Positions 14,260 through 22,135 of a stretch of 44,529 nucleotides of DNA are shown here, one piece after another. A program made the position numbers and the translations under genes. Below the pieces are notes generated by a model that saw only the letters and a list, made by a program, of their open reading frames with translations, was not told the DNA's origin and did no database searches. The stretch spans positions 1 through 44,529 of the forward strand of contig CALVXM010000009.1 of the NCBI GenBank assembly GCA_944371305.1, given 5' to 3'. This DNA comes from an uncultured Bacilli bacterium. Lineage in GTDB: Bacteria > Bacillota_I > Bacilli_A > RF39 > UBA660. The number at the start of each line of letters is the position of its first letter. Position 1 is the stretch's first letter.

Positions 14260-15105
14260 TTACTCATCTAGCATTTTTTCAATCGTCACAATCTCTAAGT
14301 CTTTAGAATTAATATAATTAATAATGAGAGGTAATTCAGATTGCAAACCATCATTTATTTTTAAAGAAATAATACTACCATTACTTAGATTTTTTTTAAT
14401 CGTTATCAATGGATTTTGTTTAACTACAATATTAGGAATAATGGTATAACTCTTATTATTTTTACAAATATTTAAAATATCTTGATTTTTGTTTTCAGTA
14501 TAGCAGTAAGTTGATTTTTGGTTACCTATTTTAGTAACAATAGTATTCATCCAACTGATGCCACTAACATCATATCTATAGTTATAACCTAAGTTCCCAA
14601 CAATATGACCATCTTTTATCAATTCTAACGATTTTTCATTATTATTTTCAAACCAATTGCCATCTATATAAAATGTAGCTTTAATATTATTTTTTTTTAG
14701 AATATCGATAACTTTATCGATATTATCATTTTCTTCAACTAAAAATAACAAGCTAATTTCTTTCTTTGTTTTATTACCACTAATTATATATTTATCATAA
14801 ATATTCTCAACACTAATTTTTGGTTTTGTATTTTTATAAACTAATAAATTATCATTAAAACTGTTAATTTTTTTCATTTTTTTATAACTAGCTTTGACAT
14901 CGATTGTTTTTCCAGAAACACCCGGAATTATAGTATCATTATTAATGATAGCATCGATAGCAACGGTTTTATATTGATCTTTAACCTGTTCAATTTCTTT
15001 TTGAATATCATCATTTTCTTTTATGACTGTACTGATTTTTTCTGTATAAAAGAAGCTAAAACAAATCAAGCATAACAACCCTATTGTTTCAAATATTTTT
15101 TTCAA
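14260..15105 (-). CDS. NodB-family protein with lost catalytic residues
   Basis: About 281 residues: an N-terminal membrane anchor (about 6-22), a linker with the IIPGVSGKTIDVKASYKKM block that precedes the deacetylase domain in relatives, then a NodB fold. ATFYIDGNWFENN is well kept, but the TFDDG position reads LLFLVEEND, and the His-x3-His motif is replaced by GNLGYNYRYD. Both metal-binding motifs are gone, so it should not deacetylate; it may bind glycan or act as a scaffold. The frame opens at TTG 15117, but GGTGAT spacing fits the TTG at 15105. It stands back to back with the coat-like gene at 15194, and its upstream CATATAAT could be read by sigma-E or sigma-A. Confidence 0.75.
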   Translation of the reverse strand: MKKIFETIGLLCLICFSFFYTEKISTVIKENDDIQKEIEQVKDQYKTVAIDAIINNDTIIPGVSGKTIDVKASYKKMKKINSFNDNLLVYKNTKPKISVENIYDKYIISGNKTKKEISLLFLVEENDNIDKVIDILKKNNIKATFYIDGNWFENNNEKSLELIKDGHIVGNLGYNYRYDVSGISWMNTIVTKIGNQKSTYCYTENKNQDILNICKNNKSYTIIPNIVVKQNPLITIKKNLSNGSIISLKINDGLQSELPLIINYINSKDLEIVTIEKMLDE

Positions 15106-15146
15106 AATATCACCCAATAAATTATATGTTTTTTACTCTATATTTT

Positions 15147-15174
15147 CACATTTTTAGTTTTATTTCATACTATA
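15147..15174 (+). promoter_or_regulatory. sigma-K-like promoter of the Pro/Tyr-rich gene
   Basis: CACA (15147-15150), 15 bases, CATACTATA (15166-15174). It is the same AC-N16-CATAnnnTA layout as at gerE and spoVIF. The mature start would be near 15180, next to the AAAGGAG ribosome binding site. Confidence 0.6.
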
Positions 15175-15193
15175 AATTGAAAGGAGTAATACT

Positions 15194-15418
15194 ATGTATC
15201 CAAATTATCAAAATATGCCTATGGATTACAAACATGCCCAAAATGGAAACTATCCAAATGATGAAAGATTTATTGGTGGCTTTGCTTTTCCTTTTTTATT
15301 AGGAGGAGTTACAGGAGCTGCTTTAGCACCTAATTTCTGGCGTCCTCCATACAATCGACCAATTTATCCATATCCACCTTATCCTTACTACCCACCTTAC
15401 GGCCCATATTATCGATAA
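15194..15418 (+). CDS. Pro/Tyr-rich small protein, probable spore coat component
   Basis: 74 residues. A polar Asn/Tyr/Met start is followed by a hydrophobic Gly/Phe/Ala segment (FIGGFAFPFLLGGVTGAALA, about 27-46), then a tail made almost only of Pro and Tyr with a few Arg/Asn (PYNRPIYPYPPYPYYPP...). Tyrosine-rich small proteins of this build are common in spore coats, where tyrosines can be cross-linked. The sigma-K-like promoter, the strong ribosome binding site AAAGGAG and the setting between spore genes support this. I know no named B. subtilis homologue, so the role is inferred from composition and promoter. Confidence 0.7.
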   Translation: MYPNYQNMPMDYKHAQNGNYPNDERFIGGFAFPFLLGGVTGAALAPNFWRPPYNRPIYPYPPYPYYPPYGPYYR

Positions 15419-15419
15419 G

Positions 15420-15441
15420 ACTAGAGAAATCTAGTTTTTTT
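15420..15441 (+). terminator. terminator of the Pro/Tyr-rich gene
   Basis: ACTAGA, loop GAAA, TCTAGT, then T run; starts two bases after the stop codon. Confidence 0.8.
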
Positions 15442-15443
15442 AT

Positions 15444-15467
15444 CAAAAAAAGTGAGATAACCTCACT
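15444..15467 (-). terminator. rny terminator
   Basis: On the minus strand AGTGAG, loop GTTAT, CTCACT, then seven T residues; the first base pairs overlap the rny stop codon. Confidence 0.8.
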
Positions 15468-17019
15468 ATTTTGCCTCTTCTTGAGCTCTTGTTTCTCTTA
15501 TTACAATAACCTTAATTGTTCCTGGATATTGAAGAGTTTCTTCAATTTTATTTTTAATATCCCTAGCTACTTTATAACTAGTAGCATCGTCGATTTTATC
15601 TGGTTTTACAATAACTCTAAGTTCACGTCCTGCTTGCATTGCGTAAGATTTTTCTACACCTGGAATTTCATTACCAATTTTTTCTAATTCTTGTAATCTT
15701 TGAACATAATTTTCTAAAGAATCATTTCTAGCTCCAGGACGCGATGCGGATAAAGCATCTGCTATAGCTACTAAAACTGAAATTACATTATTAGCCTCTT
15801 TATCACCGTGATGAGATTCGATAGCATTGATAACGACATCGTTTTCTTTATATTTTTTAGCTAATGAAGCACCCAAATCAACGTGTGAACCCTCAACTTC
15901 GTGATCAATAGCTTTTCCAATATCGTGAAATAATCCAGCTCTTTTAGCAAGTCCTACATTCTCACCAATTTCACCTGCCATAATACCAGCTAAATGAGCA
16001 ACCTCAATCGAATGTCTTAAAGCATTTTGACCAAAACTAGTACGGAAATACAGTTTTCCTAACAATTCTTGCAATTCAGGATCTACTTTAGTAATACCTA
16101 ATTCAAATAAAGCTTCCTCACCATATTCTAATAATTTAGCTTTCATTTCTTTAACAGTTTTATCGTAAATTTCTTCAATTCTTCCTGGGTGAATTCTACC
16201 ATCTTTAATTAATGCTTCTATAGTTACTCTTGCAATTTCTCTTCTAAATGGATCAAAACTTGATAAAACTATAGCTTCTGGTGTATCATCGATAATTAAA
16301 TCAACACCAGTAACCGCCTCTATTGAGCGAATATTTCTCCCCTCACGACCAATTAAACGACCTTTCATATCATCACTAGGCAAATTTACGACTGTTACGG
16401 TTTGATCACCAGCAACATCGCCAGCGTATTTCTGCATTGATGCGACAAGCAAACTTTTAGCTTTCTTATCAACTTCTAGTTTAGCCTCTACTTCCCTATC
16501 TTTGATATATGCAGCTATTTCTAAATCCATCATTTCTTCAACTTTTTTTAAAACTAATTCTCTTGCTTCATTTTTAGAATAACCTGCTATTTTTTCTAGT
16601 AATTCAACTTGCTGTTTTTTTATTTCCTCCACTTTATCTTGTTCTTTTTGAATTTCCTTTTGCTTATTTACTAAATTATTTTCTTTTTCTTCTAATAATT
16701 GCTCACGATTTTGTAAAGTTTGATCTCTTTTATCGATATTACTTTCTCTTAAAAGTAACCTATCTTCTGATTCTTTCATTTCAGCCTTTTTATCTTTTAT
16801 CTCTTTTTCTACTTCTATTTTTAATTTGTGAGCTTCTTCTTTAGCATCCAATAAATAATTTCTTTTTATTTTATCTGCTTCTTTATTAGCCTTATCAATA
16901 ATTGACTCAGCTTTCTTACTAGACATATTAGTCTTGATATAATTTAGTATAATCATAATAATGATTCCGACAAAAAGTCCCAATACTAGGAACAAAATGG
17001 AGAACATAATATTATTCAT
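15466..17019 (-). CDS. rny: ribonuclease Y
   Basis: The membrane-bound endoribonuclease that starts bulk mRNA decay in Bacillota. 517 residues, the usual length: an N-terminal membrane anchor (about 5-27), a long coiled coil (about 35-160), a KH RNA-binding domain ([15 protein letters not shown] near 220) and an HD domain with LFHDIGKA (about 365). It lies in the rodZ-pgsA-recA-rny neighbourhood known from B. subtilis. It has its own sigma-A promoter and a GGAGGT ribosome binding site. A short TAGAGTT/AACTCTA hairpin lies in the leader (17043-17059). Confidence 0.97.
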   Translation of the reverse strand: MNNIMFSILFLVLGLFVGIIIMIILNYIKTNMSSKKAESIIDKANKEADKIKRNYLLDAKEEAHKLKIEVEKEIKDKKAEMKESEDRLLLRESNIDKRDQTLQNREQLLEEKENNLVNKQKEIQKEQDKVEEIKKQQVELLEKIAGYSKNEARELVLKKVEEMMDLEIAAYIKDREVEAKLEVDKKAKSLLVASMQKYAGDVAGDQTVTVVNLPSDDMKGRLIGREGRNIRSIEAVTGVDLIIDDTPEAIVLSSFDPFRREIARVTIEALIKDGRIHPGRIEEIYDKTVKEMKAKLLEYGEEALFELGITKVDPELQELLGKLYFRTSFGQNALRHSIEVAHLAGIMAGEIGENVGLAKRAGLFHDIGKAIDHEVEGSHVDLGASLAKKYKENDVVINAIESHHGDKEANNVISVLVAIADALSASRPGARNDSLENYVQRLQELEKIGNEIPGVEKSYAMQAGRELRVIVKPDKIDDATSYKVARDIKNKIEETLQYPGTIKVIVIRETRAQEEAK

Positions 17020-17065
17020 ATATTACCTCCACTTTCTATATTATAGAGTTTATAACTCTATTATT

Positions 17066-17094
17066 ATTTTAATATTTATACTATGATAAGTCAA
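17066..17094 (-). promoter_or_regulatory. sigma-A promoter of rny
   Basis: On the minus strand TTGACT (17094-17089), 17 bases, TAAAAT (17071-17066). A 7-bp hairpin follows in the leader before the ribosome binding site. Confidence 0.7.
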
Positions 17095-17188
17095 GGATAA
17101 AGTTTAGATTTAACAAAACTAAATTTTACTGTAGATTTTTTTTTTATTATATTATATAATATTTATAGAATAAGTAAGGGTGATAAAA

Positions 17189-18934
17189 GTGTTAGGAAAA
17201 ATCGTTTATATAAGCAATAACATAGCTCATGTTCAAATTCCACCAAATACTAAAGTATCAACTAATTTAATGAACATGCATGTTATTTTTGAAGATGAGA
17301 AAAAAAAAGTTTTGGGAGAAATTGATGATATAAATAGAGATTTAATTAAAATTAGATTTTTAGGAGAAATTGTCGATAATCAATTTATAGGAGGAGTAAT
17401 TAGAAAACCTACTATTGAAGCAAATGTGCGTATGATTAATGCTGAAGAATTGAAAATAATTGTCGGTAGTAATGAAAAAGGCAGTTTTATGTTAGGAACT
17501 AGTGCCTTGTATGATAATTACCCGATTATGGTTAATATCAATGATTTATTTTCTAATCATATGGCAATATTTGGCAATTCTGGTTCCGGTAAATCTTGTG
17601 GCGTAGCACGATTATTACAAAATATATTTACCAATCCTAATTTTAAACCTTATAAGGCTAATATTTTTATATTTGATGCTTATGGTGAATATCACAATGC
17701 CTTTACCAATTTTAGCGAAATAAATCCCAATTATCAATTTAAATATTATACAACTAATAAACAAGATAAAAATGGACAACCTTTACAAATTCCTCTTTGG
17801 TTACTTGATAATGATGATTTTGCTATTTTACTTAGTGCGAGTGACCACGCACAATTACCAATTATCGAAAGAATGCTTAAAATGGTTAGAATTTTTGCTT
17901 CGGATGGTGAAATGGCTTTAAGGTATAAAAATCATTTGATTGCTAAAGCAATAATGACAATTTTATACACCAACCAAAGCGCTAGTAGTAAAAGAAATGA
18001 TGTTTTTGCGATATTTAATTCTTGTTCTACCCCTCAATTTAATCCGGAAGCCGTCGTTCAAGGTGTAGGATATAAAAGAAAATTTCGAGAATGTTTTTTA
18101 ATTAACGATCAAGATAATTTTTCTGAAAGTGTATTGTTATCTGATTATGTATCTAGTTTTATCGACGAAAGTTTAGATCAATACGAAGAAACTGAAATTA
18201 ATTACTTTACATTAGAAGATTTAGAAAAAGCTTTAAATTTCACATTAATTTCTGAAGGATTATTAAGAAACGAAAAAGCTTATAGTGGTGCGATTGCCTT
18301 AAAAGTTAGATTACATTCCATTCTTATCAGCGAATATTCCCAATATTTCAAAGTCCCATCTTTTTTAACCAAAGATCAATACATAGCTACTTTAATCAGT
18401 CAAAACAACCGTAAAGCACAAATAATTAACTTTAATCTAGAAGATGTCGAAGATTGGTTTGCTAAATTTGTTACTAAAGCTTATGTGAAATTGTTATTTA
18501 ATTATGTCAAAAATATGGCCAACAGAGCTACTATTCCTTTTCATATTTTTTTAGAAGAAGCTCATAGATACGTTCAAAATGATAGTGATTCATATTTAAT
18601 TGGTTACAACATATTCGATCGCGTTGCTAAAGAGGGACGTAAATACGGATTAATATTAGATTTAATTTCACAACGTCCAGTTGAATTATCGGACACTGTT
18701 ATATCACAGATGGCTAATTTTTTGATATTTAAAATTACCCATCCTTTGGATGTCGAATATATACAAAAAATGTTACCTAATATCAGCATTGATGTCATTG
18801 AAAAGCAAAAGAGTTTACAACCTGGTACATGCATGGCATTCGGAAGAGCCTTTAAAATACCGATGATTGTTAAAATGCAAATTCCTGATCCAATGCCAGA
18901 AAGCAGTAACTGTAATATTTTAGGAACTTGGTAA
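17189..18934 (+). CDS. HerA-like (FtsK/HerA superfamily, DUF87) ATPase
   Basis: 581 residues. A short N-terminal beta-barrel (HAS-type, 1 to about 90) precedes a RecA-like ATPase with Walker A GNSGSGKS (about 129-136), IFDAYGEYH, Walker B HIFLEEAHRY and a SQRP sensor. HerA-family motors pump DNA and usually pair with a nuclease (NurA) or with Sir2/DUF4297 effectors in defence systems. No such partner is adjacent, so this is a lone HerA, perhaps for DNA end processing; recA lies next to it on the opposite strand. The frame opens at GTG 17180, but AAGGGTGAT lies just before the GTG at 17189, which I take as the start. It stands where B. subtilis has pbpX. Confidence 0.82.
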   Translation: MLGKIVYISNNIAHVQIPPNTKVSTNLMNMHVIFEDEKKKVLGEIDDINRDLIKIRFLGEIVDNQFIGGVIRKPTIEANVRMINAEELKIIVGSNEKGSFMLGTSALYDNYPIMVNINDLFSNHMAIFGNSGSGKSCGVARLLQNIFTNPNFKPYKANIFIFDAYGEYHNAFTNFSEINPNYQFKYYTTNKQDKNGQPLQIPLWLLDNDDFAILLSASDHAQLPIIERMLKMVRIFASDGEMALRYKNHLIAKAIMTILYTNQSASSKRNDVFAIFNSCSTPQFNPEAVVQGVGYKRKFRECFLINDQDNFSESVLLSDYVSSFIDESLDQYEETEINYFTLEDLEKALNFTLISEGLLRNEKAYSGAIALKVRLHSILISEYSQYFKVPSFLTKDQYIATLISQNNRKAQIINFNLEDVEDWFAKFVTKAYVKLLFNYVKNMANRATIPFHIFLEEAHRYVQNDSDSYLIGYNIFDRVAKEGRKYGLILDLISQRPVELSDTVISQMANFLIFKITHPLDVEYIQKMLPNISIDVIEKQKSLQPGTCMAFGRAFKIPMIVKMQIPDPMPESSNCNILGTW

Positions 18935-18959
18935 AAATGCGAAAATGTCGCATTTTTTT
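18935..18959 (+). terminator. terminator of the HerA-like gene
   Basis: AAATGCG, 7-base loop, CGCATTT, then T run. Confidence 0.85.
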
Positions 18960-18966
18960 ATTAATA

Positions 18967-18994
18967 TAAAAAGATCAAACTAATGAGTTTGATC
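18967..18994 (-). terminator. recA terminator
   Basis: On the minus strand GATCAAACT, 4-base loop, AGTTTGATC, then T run. Confidence 0.85.
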
Positions 18995-18997
18995 AAA

Positions 18998-20014
18998 TTA
19001 TTTTTCTTCTTTTTTCACTTCTTTTTGTTTTAATCCATAATGAGCTCTTATTTTATTTTCAATTTCATCAGCTAATTTAGGATTCTTCTTTAACATTTCT
19101 TTAACAGTTTCTTTACCTTGCCCAAGTTTCTCACCATTATATGAATACCAAGCACCACTTTTTTCAATAATATTAGCTTCACTAGCCAAATCGACTAACT
19201 CGCCCTCATGTGACACCCCTTCACCATACATAATATCGACTGTACAAGATTTAAATGGTGGCGCCATTTTATTTTTAACAACCTTAATTGTTGTTTTATT
19301 ACCGACAATATCAGTACCTAATTTTAATTGCTCTGCTCTTCTAATCTCTAATCTAATAGATGAATAAAATTTTAAAGCGCGACCTCCTGGTGTAACTTCA
19401 GGGTTACCGAACATAACCCCAACTTTTTCTCTTAATTGATTTATAAAAATAGCTATTGTATTTGTTTTATTAATAACACCAGCTAATTTTCTTAGAGCTT
19501 GACTCATAAGTCTTGCTTGTAAACCAACATGAGAATCACCCATTTCACCCTCTATTTCAGCTTGTGGAACTAAAGCAGCAACTGAATCTATTACAATCAC
19601 ACTGATTGCACCACTTCTCACTAAGGCCTCGCAAATTTCTAAAGCTTGTTCGCCATTATCAGGTTGTGATAATAATAACTCATCAATGTTAACACCTAAT
19701 TTTTTAGCATACTGTGGATCTAAAGAATTTTCAGCATCGATAAAAGCTACTCTTCCTCCCAATTTTTGAGCTTCAGCTATCGCATGTAAAGCAAAAGTAG
19801 TTTTACCACTTGATTCAGGACCATAAATTTCAATTATTCTACCCTTAGGATACCCACCGATTCCTAGTATCATATCCAAAGCAATTGAACCACTAGGAAT
19901 TACATCTATTTGTCTTACTTCGTTAGAACCTAATTTCATAACTGATCCTTTTCCAAATTGTTTTTCAATATCTTGTAAAACTTGATCTAAAGTTTTATCA
20001 TTACTTTTTGTCAT
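18998..20014 (-). CDS. recA: recombinase RecA
   Basis: Strand-exchange ATPase of homologous recombination and the SOS co-protease. 338 residues, typical length: Walker [10 protein letters not shown] near 65-73, the L1/L2 loop regions ([41 protein letters not shown]), and a Lys/Glu-rich tail. A GGAGG ribosome binding site and a strong sigma-A promoter lie upstream with an SOS-like box. Gene order rodZ-pgsA-recA-rny agrees with B. subtilis except that cinA is missing between pgsA and recA. Confidence 0.98.
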   Translation of the reverse strand: MTKSNDKTLDQVLQDIEKQFGKGSVMKLGSNEVRQIDVIPSGSIALDMILGIGGYPKGRIIEIYGPESSGKTTFALHAIAEAQKLGGRVAFIDAENSLDPQYAKKLGVNIDELLLSQPDNGEQALEICEALVRSGAISVIVIDSVAALVPQAEIEGEMGDSHVGLQARLMSQALRKLAGVINKTNTIAIFINQLREKVGVMFGNPEVTPGGRALKFYSSIRLEIRRAEQLKLGTDIVGNKTTIKVVKNKMAPPFKSCTVDIMYGEGVSHEGELVDLASEANIIEKSGAWYSYNGEKLGQGKETVKEMLKKNPKLADEIENKIRAHYGLKQKEVKKEEK

Positions 20015-20045
20015 AATTCCTCCTATATTTAACTCCTACAATCTA

Positions 20046-20074
20046 ATTATAAAACAAATAAATAATAAAGTCAA
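20046..20074 (-). promoter_or_regulatory. sigma-A promoter of recA
   Basis: On the minus strand TTGACT (20074-20069), 17 bases, TATAAT (20051-20046). Confidence 0.85.
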
Positions 20075-20082
20075 TAGAAAAA

Positions 20083-20096
20083 CGAACTAAAGTTTG
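20083..20096. promoter_or_regulatory. LexA (SOS) box upstream of recA
   Basis: CGAACTAAAGTTTG on the plus strand differs from the Bacillus SOS consensus (CGAACN4GTTCG) at one core position. It sits 8 bases before the recA -35 box, a normal operator position. No lexA gene is in the window. Confidence 0.65.
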
Positions 20097-20107
20097 TGTT
20101 TCTTAAT

Positions 20108-20139
20108 AAATAAAAAAATCAACTTAAAATGATTTTTTT
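20108..20139 (-). terminator. pgsA terminator
   Basis: On the minus strand AAAAAAATCA, 8-base loop, TGATTTTTTT. It covers the end of pgsA including its TGA stop. Confidence 0.7.
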
Positions 20140-20709
20140 ATTTATTTGATAATATTGAATTGCTGAATAAACTGCTAAAACTGTAGCAATAATAAGTAAC
20201 ACATCTGAAACTTTAATATTTATTAATTCAAATGGCAAATTATTAAACAATGTTAATGTGATACCAATCATTAGAAATGCTGTTTTAAATTTTCCTGATT
20301 TAATAGCAGCAACTACTTCTTTTTTACTTCCAACTATCATTTTGATAATATCGACAACCGTATCACGAGTGACTATTATTACAGGAATAATCGGATGAAT
20401 TAATCCCTGACTCGCTAAAATAATAAGAACTGAATTAACTAAAAATTTATCAGCTATTGCATCTAACATTTTCCCCAAATCAGTTATTAAATTGTATTTT
20501 CTGGCAATATAGCCATCTAGAAAATCCGTCAATGATGCAATTATAAATAAAGCTCCAGCAATAAAATACTTAATGTCGACAACGATAGCTTCATTTATAA
20601 ACAGTTTCGTAGATGTTAAACCAACAGCATCAAATGGAAAAATTAAAATAACAACTATCAAAATTGTTAAAACAATCCTTATTAATGTTATTTTATTTGG
20701 TAAGTTCAT
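20119..20709 (-). CDS. pgsA: CDP-diacylglycerol-glycerol-3-phosphate 3-phosphatidyltransferase
   Basis: Makes phosphatidylglycerol phosphate in the membrane. 196 residues with several membrane helices and the CDP-alcohol phosphotransferase signature D-x2-DG-x2-AR-x8-G-x3-D-x3-D (DFLDGYIARKYNLITD, then GKMLDAIAD). The start is the ATG at 20709, because GGAGG lies at normal distance; the upstream ATG at 20721 has none. It overlaps the end of rodZ by 17 bases, so the two form an operon, as in B. subtilis (ymfM-pgsA). Confidence 0.95.
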   Translation of the reverse strand: MNLPNKITLIRIVLTILIVVILIFPFDAVGLTSTKLFINEAIVVDIKYFIAGALFIIASLTDFLDGYIARKYNLITDLGKMLDAIADKFLVNSVLIILASQGLIHPIIPVIIVTRDTVVDIIKMIVGSKKEVVAAIKSGKFKTAFLMIGITLTLFNNLPFELINIKVSDVLLIIATVLAVYSAIQYYQINKKIILS

Positions 20710-21169
20710 AAGTACCTCCATATACTAAATTTTCTTCACTTTCATTACTATCAGTTACAATTGTATAAATTAATAATCCAATTGTAATTAACAAAACAAC
20801 AATAGCTATATATATAATATTTTGGTATAACTTTTCACTTTTTCTCTCAATAGTATATGGCGATCTAATTTTATTATCTTCTTTTTTGTTTTTAACCTCA
20901 TTTTTAATATCATCTAGTGACAATTTAGAAGTATAATCAAATAAATATTCATTAAAATCATCGACTATTTCTTCTTTATCAAGACCTAAATATTTAGCGT
21001 AATCTCTTATAAAAAATTTTAAACTAAAAACGTCTTGAAAAGACTCAATATTACCTTGTTCGATTGCTTCAATCTGTGAAGGATCAATTTTCAAATCCTC
21101 AGCAGCCTCTTCAATCGATATACCAATACTATCTCTAGCCGATTTTAACTTTTCACCAATCTCTTTCAT
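20693..21169 (-). CDS. rodZ: RodZ-like helix-turn-helix membrane protein
   Basis: About 158 residues. An N-terminal HTH_25-type domain (4 to about 70; GEKLKSARDSIGISIEEAAEDLKI) is followed by a charged juxtamembrane stretch with SPYTIERKS, one membrane helix (about 118-138), and only about 20 outside residues. RodZ links the MreB cytoskeleton to the elongation machinery. B. subtilis RodZ has a larger outer domain, missing here. AGGTGA precedes a double ATG; the second (21169) has the better spacing. Confidence 0.85.
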   Translation of the reverse strand: MKEIGEKLKSARDSIGISIEEAAEDLKIDPSQIEAIEQGNIESFQDVFSLKFFIRDYAKYLGLDKEEIVDDFNEYLFDYTSKLSLDDIKNEVKNKKEDNKIRSPYTIERKSEKLYQNIIYIAIVVLLITIGLLIYTIVTDSNESEENLVYGGTYELTK

Positions 21170-21189
21170 CATTCACCTCTAAAATTAAA

Positions 21190-21535
21190 AAAAATAATAC
21201 TTATAAGCCATGTTCTGTCCTCAATTAAGAGTGGCAAACATCTATCTACCATTACTGGTTCCAAAATAAGTTACTAATTCCCTATTTTGAACTCCCCTAC
21301 CATAATTTGGGTTTCTTGCTTGTGGGGTTTACCGCGTTTCACTTTTCTATTACTAGAAAATTCGTCTCTGTGGCACTTTATATCTAATTTAATCCTTATA
21401 GGATTATTTCGATGCCGTTAAGTTTGAAACTTACCATAGGTTATTTTTTTCCTATGCACAATCACTACTACCATTTCAGGATAGTGCAAGCATGGACTTT
21501 CCTCTACATAAATGCAGCGTTTGCCAAGTATTATT
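21190..21535 (-). ncRNA. rnpB: RNase P RNA, Bacillus type
   Basis: Minus strand. Contains GAGGAAAGTCCATGC near the 5' end, CACAGAGACGA and GTGAAACGCGGTAAACCCC in the core, AGATAGATG and GAGGACAGAACATGGCTTA near the 3' end, all hallmarks of bacterial RNase P RNA. Helix P1 is a 10-bp pairing of AATAATACTT (21535-21526) with AAGTATTATT (21202-21193), followed by a T run that may end transcription. The 5' end overlaps the stop codon of gpsB. The gpsB-rnpB neighbourhood is the same in B. subtilis. Confidence 0.95.
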
Positions 21536-21860
21536 CTTTACCATATATAATTTTTTCTAAATTTGATAGTCTTTTTAAAACATCGACACTATTAGTACCT
21601 GTTTCGTTATCAGCACTCTCTTTTAGTATATCTAGTTTAGTTTTTAAATTTCTAATTTCTTGTTTTAACTTAATATTATCGTTAGTTAATTCTCTTATTT
21701 CGTTAGTTAGTTCTTTATTAATAGCGATAAATTCTTCATAATCACGCATGATGACATCTAAAAATTTATCAACTTCCTGAGGACGATAACCTCTTGTATC
21801 TAGTTTAAACTCTTTGTCAAAAATATCTTTTACTGTAAGCATTATTCTATCTTGATACAT
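21531..21860 (-). CDS. gpsB: cell-division protein GpsB
   Basis: A DivIVA-family protein that shuttles penicillin-binding proteins between sidewall and septum. 109 residues: an N-terminal membrane-binding/coiled-coil domain (LTVKDIFDKEFK...GYRPQEVDKFLDVIMRDYE), a long coiled coil to about 80, and a short C-terminal helical segment. GGTGATATAG before ATG gives the start. The TAA stop lies inside the first helix of rnpB. A large class A penicillin-binding protein, a possible partner, is encoded close by on the other strand. Confidence 0.93.
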   Translation of the reverse strand: MYQDRIMLTVKDIFDKEFKLDTRGYRPQEVDKFLDVIMRDYEEFIAINKELTNEIRELTNDNIKLKQEIRNLKTKLDILKESADNETGTNSVDVLKRLSNLEKIIYGKE

Positions 21861-21913
21861 CTATATCACCCAAATAAATTATATAACAAAAAAGGATAAC
21901 TTGTCAATAAAAA

Positions 21914-22006
21914 TTACTTTCTTAAATTTTTAAAATAAGTAGATAATTTAATGAACTTTATGTCCTCTAACATTGTACTAAAAACTTGTTCAATATGATC
22001 ATTCAT
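21914..22006 (-). CDS. possible 30-residue peptide upstream of gpsB
   Basis: MNDHIEQVFSTML...YFKNLRK, 30 codons ending in TAA, with GGTGATAAC directly before the ATG, as strong as the site of gpsB itself. It is an amphipathic helix with a basic end. It lies 53 bases before gpsB in the same direction and probably on the same transcript. It could be a leader peptide or a small membrane-surface protein. No family recognised. Confidence 0.4.
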   Translation of the reverse strand: MNDHIEQVFSTMLEDIKFIKLSTYFKNLRK

Positions 22007-22044
22007 GTTATCACCCACTAGTATTAAAACACATTAAAAACATT

Positions 22045-22073
22045 ATTTCAGCAAGTTCGACAAAACTTGTCAA
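22045..22073 (-). promoter_or_regulatory. promoter of the gpsB unit with operator-like palindrome
   Basis: On the minus strand a perfect -35 TTGACA (22073-22068), 17 bases, TGAAAT (22050-22045; 4 of 6). The spacer holds CAAGTT-N6-AACTTG (22052-22069), a perfect inverted repeat, as expected for a repressor site. Confidence 0.45.
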
Positions 22074-22135
22074 AATTAGTTTTTATCATCTTCAAAAAAA
22101 CAGAAATATATAGTATAATAATAATGGTGAAGAAA

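Noticed and set aside
15084-15302. 72-codon frame on the plus strand upstream of and overlapping the Pro/Tyr-rich gene
   Set aside because: No ribosome binding site, and it overlaps the promoter and coding region of the better-supported gene at 15194.
17180-20014. HerA-based anti-phage system
   Set aside because: No effector or nuclease gene neighbours the ATPase; both flanks are conserved housekeeping genes (rny, recA).
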